DNA from: Chara braunii
Lineage: Eukaryota; Streptophyta; Charophyceae; Charales; Characeae
Direction of reading: 5' to 3'
Assembly: GCA_003427395.1 (NCBI GenBank)
Contig: BFEA01000274.1
Span: forward strand, 598,522-662,521
DNA length: 64,000 bases
Shown: in pieces, positions 62,687 to 64,000 of the stretch
Layout: each line of letters starts with the position of its first letter
Numbering within the stretch: position 1 is the first letter of the stretch
The notes under the pieces: model-generated
What the model was told of the DNA's origin: nothing
Database searches by the model: none
What the model saw: the letters and a program-made list of their open reading frames with translations, nothing else
Program-made: the position numbers and the translations under genes

Positions 62687-64000
62687 CTATGATTATGGTA
62701 TGATTTCGGATGTCGGAGCTGGATACGAGCAGCCTATGATGGCTCGACTCAATGGTGGACTCATGTGTCTGTCGGGCCCAGATTGGCCCCAGTTTTGTAT
62801 GAATGTAAGTTAAAATTTTAAATTTCAGTTCAATGCATTGTATCTGGCTTGTCACGTGTCAATCCTGGGATATGCCTGGGGGATCGGGAGGCAGTTCTTG
62901 GGATTTCAGTTCTTGCCTCTTATTGTATTTTATTGATCTGCATGACATTGTGGAGTGAATGGCTGTGAGATAATGTAAAAATATGTTTTCTTCCTCTCAT
63001 AAGTCAGCGCTCAATTGATGGGGCAACCTCCTAGTACGATAGCGTAAGGAGGATTGTCTAACATCATCTGACACAAGTTGATTGGTTATTCCTGAAAGAG
63101 GGTGGTGCTTAACCTGGTGAAGTGTTCCAGTGACAAGGGACTCAGCATCATCGGATGGGGTTCCCCTCCAGATGGGCCTTCGCGGTTAGGCACTGCCGAG
63201 CTCTGAAGGGATGGGTAGTCAGTCATGTGTCATAGTCGATGGAGTGATCTGTCCGATCTTGTGGTCGGGGCGAAGATCACTCAGCATCGCAGCGGTTTGG
63301 AGCTTGCTGCATTCTTCTTGATGGAAGGAGTGTTCCCATTGCAGCCACCGGGTTCTCGCAACGGTTCACCAGCGAGAATCTAACCATAGTGGCGTCCCCT
63401 GCGGTGTCAGCACTTATGTCCTTCATGAAGAGGCAGAGAGTTTCAACTGCGCCTTTTGAGCAAAAGATGATTCCCTGAAGCAGGTTCTCACAGGTCCAGA
63501 GGCTAGCTGGGTTGACGGGGCCTCCGAGCCATAGCGGCTGATAGCCTCAAACCCTCGGGTGGTTAGCCGTTCCTGGGTCGTCACGTGGTGACCTGGTCCG
63601 CGTGCTGGAAAGGAAGGAGGCATCTTGAGCCTCTCCCAGTCTAAATCCGACATTTAGCTGATCAAGGTGGTAGACTCTTACTATCACTATGATCTGGGTG
63701 TCTCTAGGGAGCCGTGTCTCCAGGGGCATTCCCTTGGCATCGGGCCAAACCAGGTATCCACTGCCCAGCGGGCAACAGGGTCATTATGACCTCCTAGCCC
63801 ATTGTTGCAAAGCTTAATTGTGGACTCGCTTTGACTCACCAGCCGGGTCTGGTCGGGTGTTGGCTGGCTCCCCGCACAGTTGCAAAGAGTCAGACGTTAG
63901 TCAAGAAGTCAAGCGAGTAGACAGATGCTCTGATGCCGACTAATGAGCTTCTGATCCATGGGTCTGAACTCGTCGGAGTGAGGGCTTCATGAAGGGGTGT
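62687..64000. other. No recognised gene; element 3' region or flank
   Basis: No coding signal. If the element continues, this is 3' UTR before a 3' LTR that would lie beyond the window. I find no repeat of the 48-54 kb sequences here that would mark an LTR start. Confidence 0.4.

Overview
The window looks like a gene-poor, repeat-dense nuclear segment of a large green-lineage (streptophyte) genome. A charophyte alga such as Chara fits the style, but I infer this rather than see it. The grounds are a plant-type VID27/DEM-like gene, L1-type LINEs with zf-RVT tails, Ty3/gypsy elements with tRNA-Asp and tRNA-iMet primer sites, tRNA-derived SINEs and PIF/Harbinger-like MITEs. Two long assembly gaps (25346-25408 and 49367-49616) and two single Ns interrupt it.

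Layout. 1-12.5 kb: a reverse LINE tail, 460-bp and 600-bp direct duplications, an inverted-repeat element, a 959-bp element with 33-bp terminal inverted repeats, and a decayed LINE reverse transcriptase. 12.5-17.6 kb: a nearly full-length decayed LINE ending in poly(A). 17.6-20 kb: a cluster of related MITEs (one nested in another), a SINE and two tail-only poly(A) insertions. 20.2-21.9 kb: the only convincing host gene, an intronless VID27/DEM-like protein gene with two upstream G-boxes and a (GT)n(GA)n leader. 22-28.3 kb: pyrimidine tracts, a hairpin-rich modular array, GC-rich blocks ending in GGTAACC, a second SINE and a duplicated tRNA-like stretch. 28.3-33.4 kb: a 5' LTR/leader, primer-binding site, gag and protease of a truncated gypsy element whose gag and pro share one frame broken by a single TAG. 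33.4-38 kb: compound microsatellites and short duplications. 38-46.3 kb: a long decayed LINE interrupted by another reverse LINE with a perfect 15-bp target duplication. 46.4-48.1 kb: a reverse gypsy integrase followed by an unrecognised overlapping ORF.

48.3-64 kb is the most unusual part and probably belongs largely to one very large gypsy-type element. It starts with a TATA promoter behind 13 short palindromic repeats. Then come five successive tandem-repeat families and a broken unrecognised ORF. A tRNA-Asp primer site overlaps a perfect palindrome. A block of small ORFs follows, three of which are clear paralogues of one another, then gag, protease (catalytic Asp changed to Glu), RT, RNase H and integrase. 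A 3' region with a ~45-bp tandem array follows. The extra ORFs between primer site and gag, and the repeat-bearing 3' UTR, recall the Tat/Ogre-Athila lineages, but the paralogous ORF family is not one I recognise.

Most coding remnants carry stops and frameshifts, so apart from the VID27-like gene the window is best read as layered transposon history. The gag-pro frame (30863-33361), the reverse integrase and ORF A are the best-preserved mobile-element frames.
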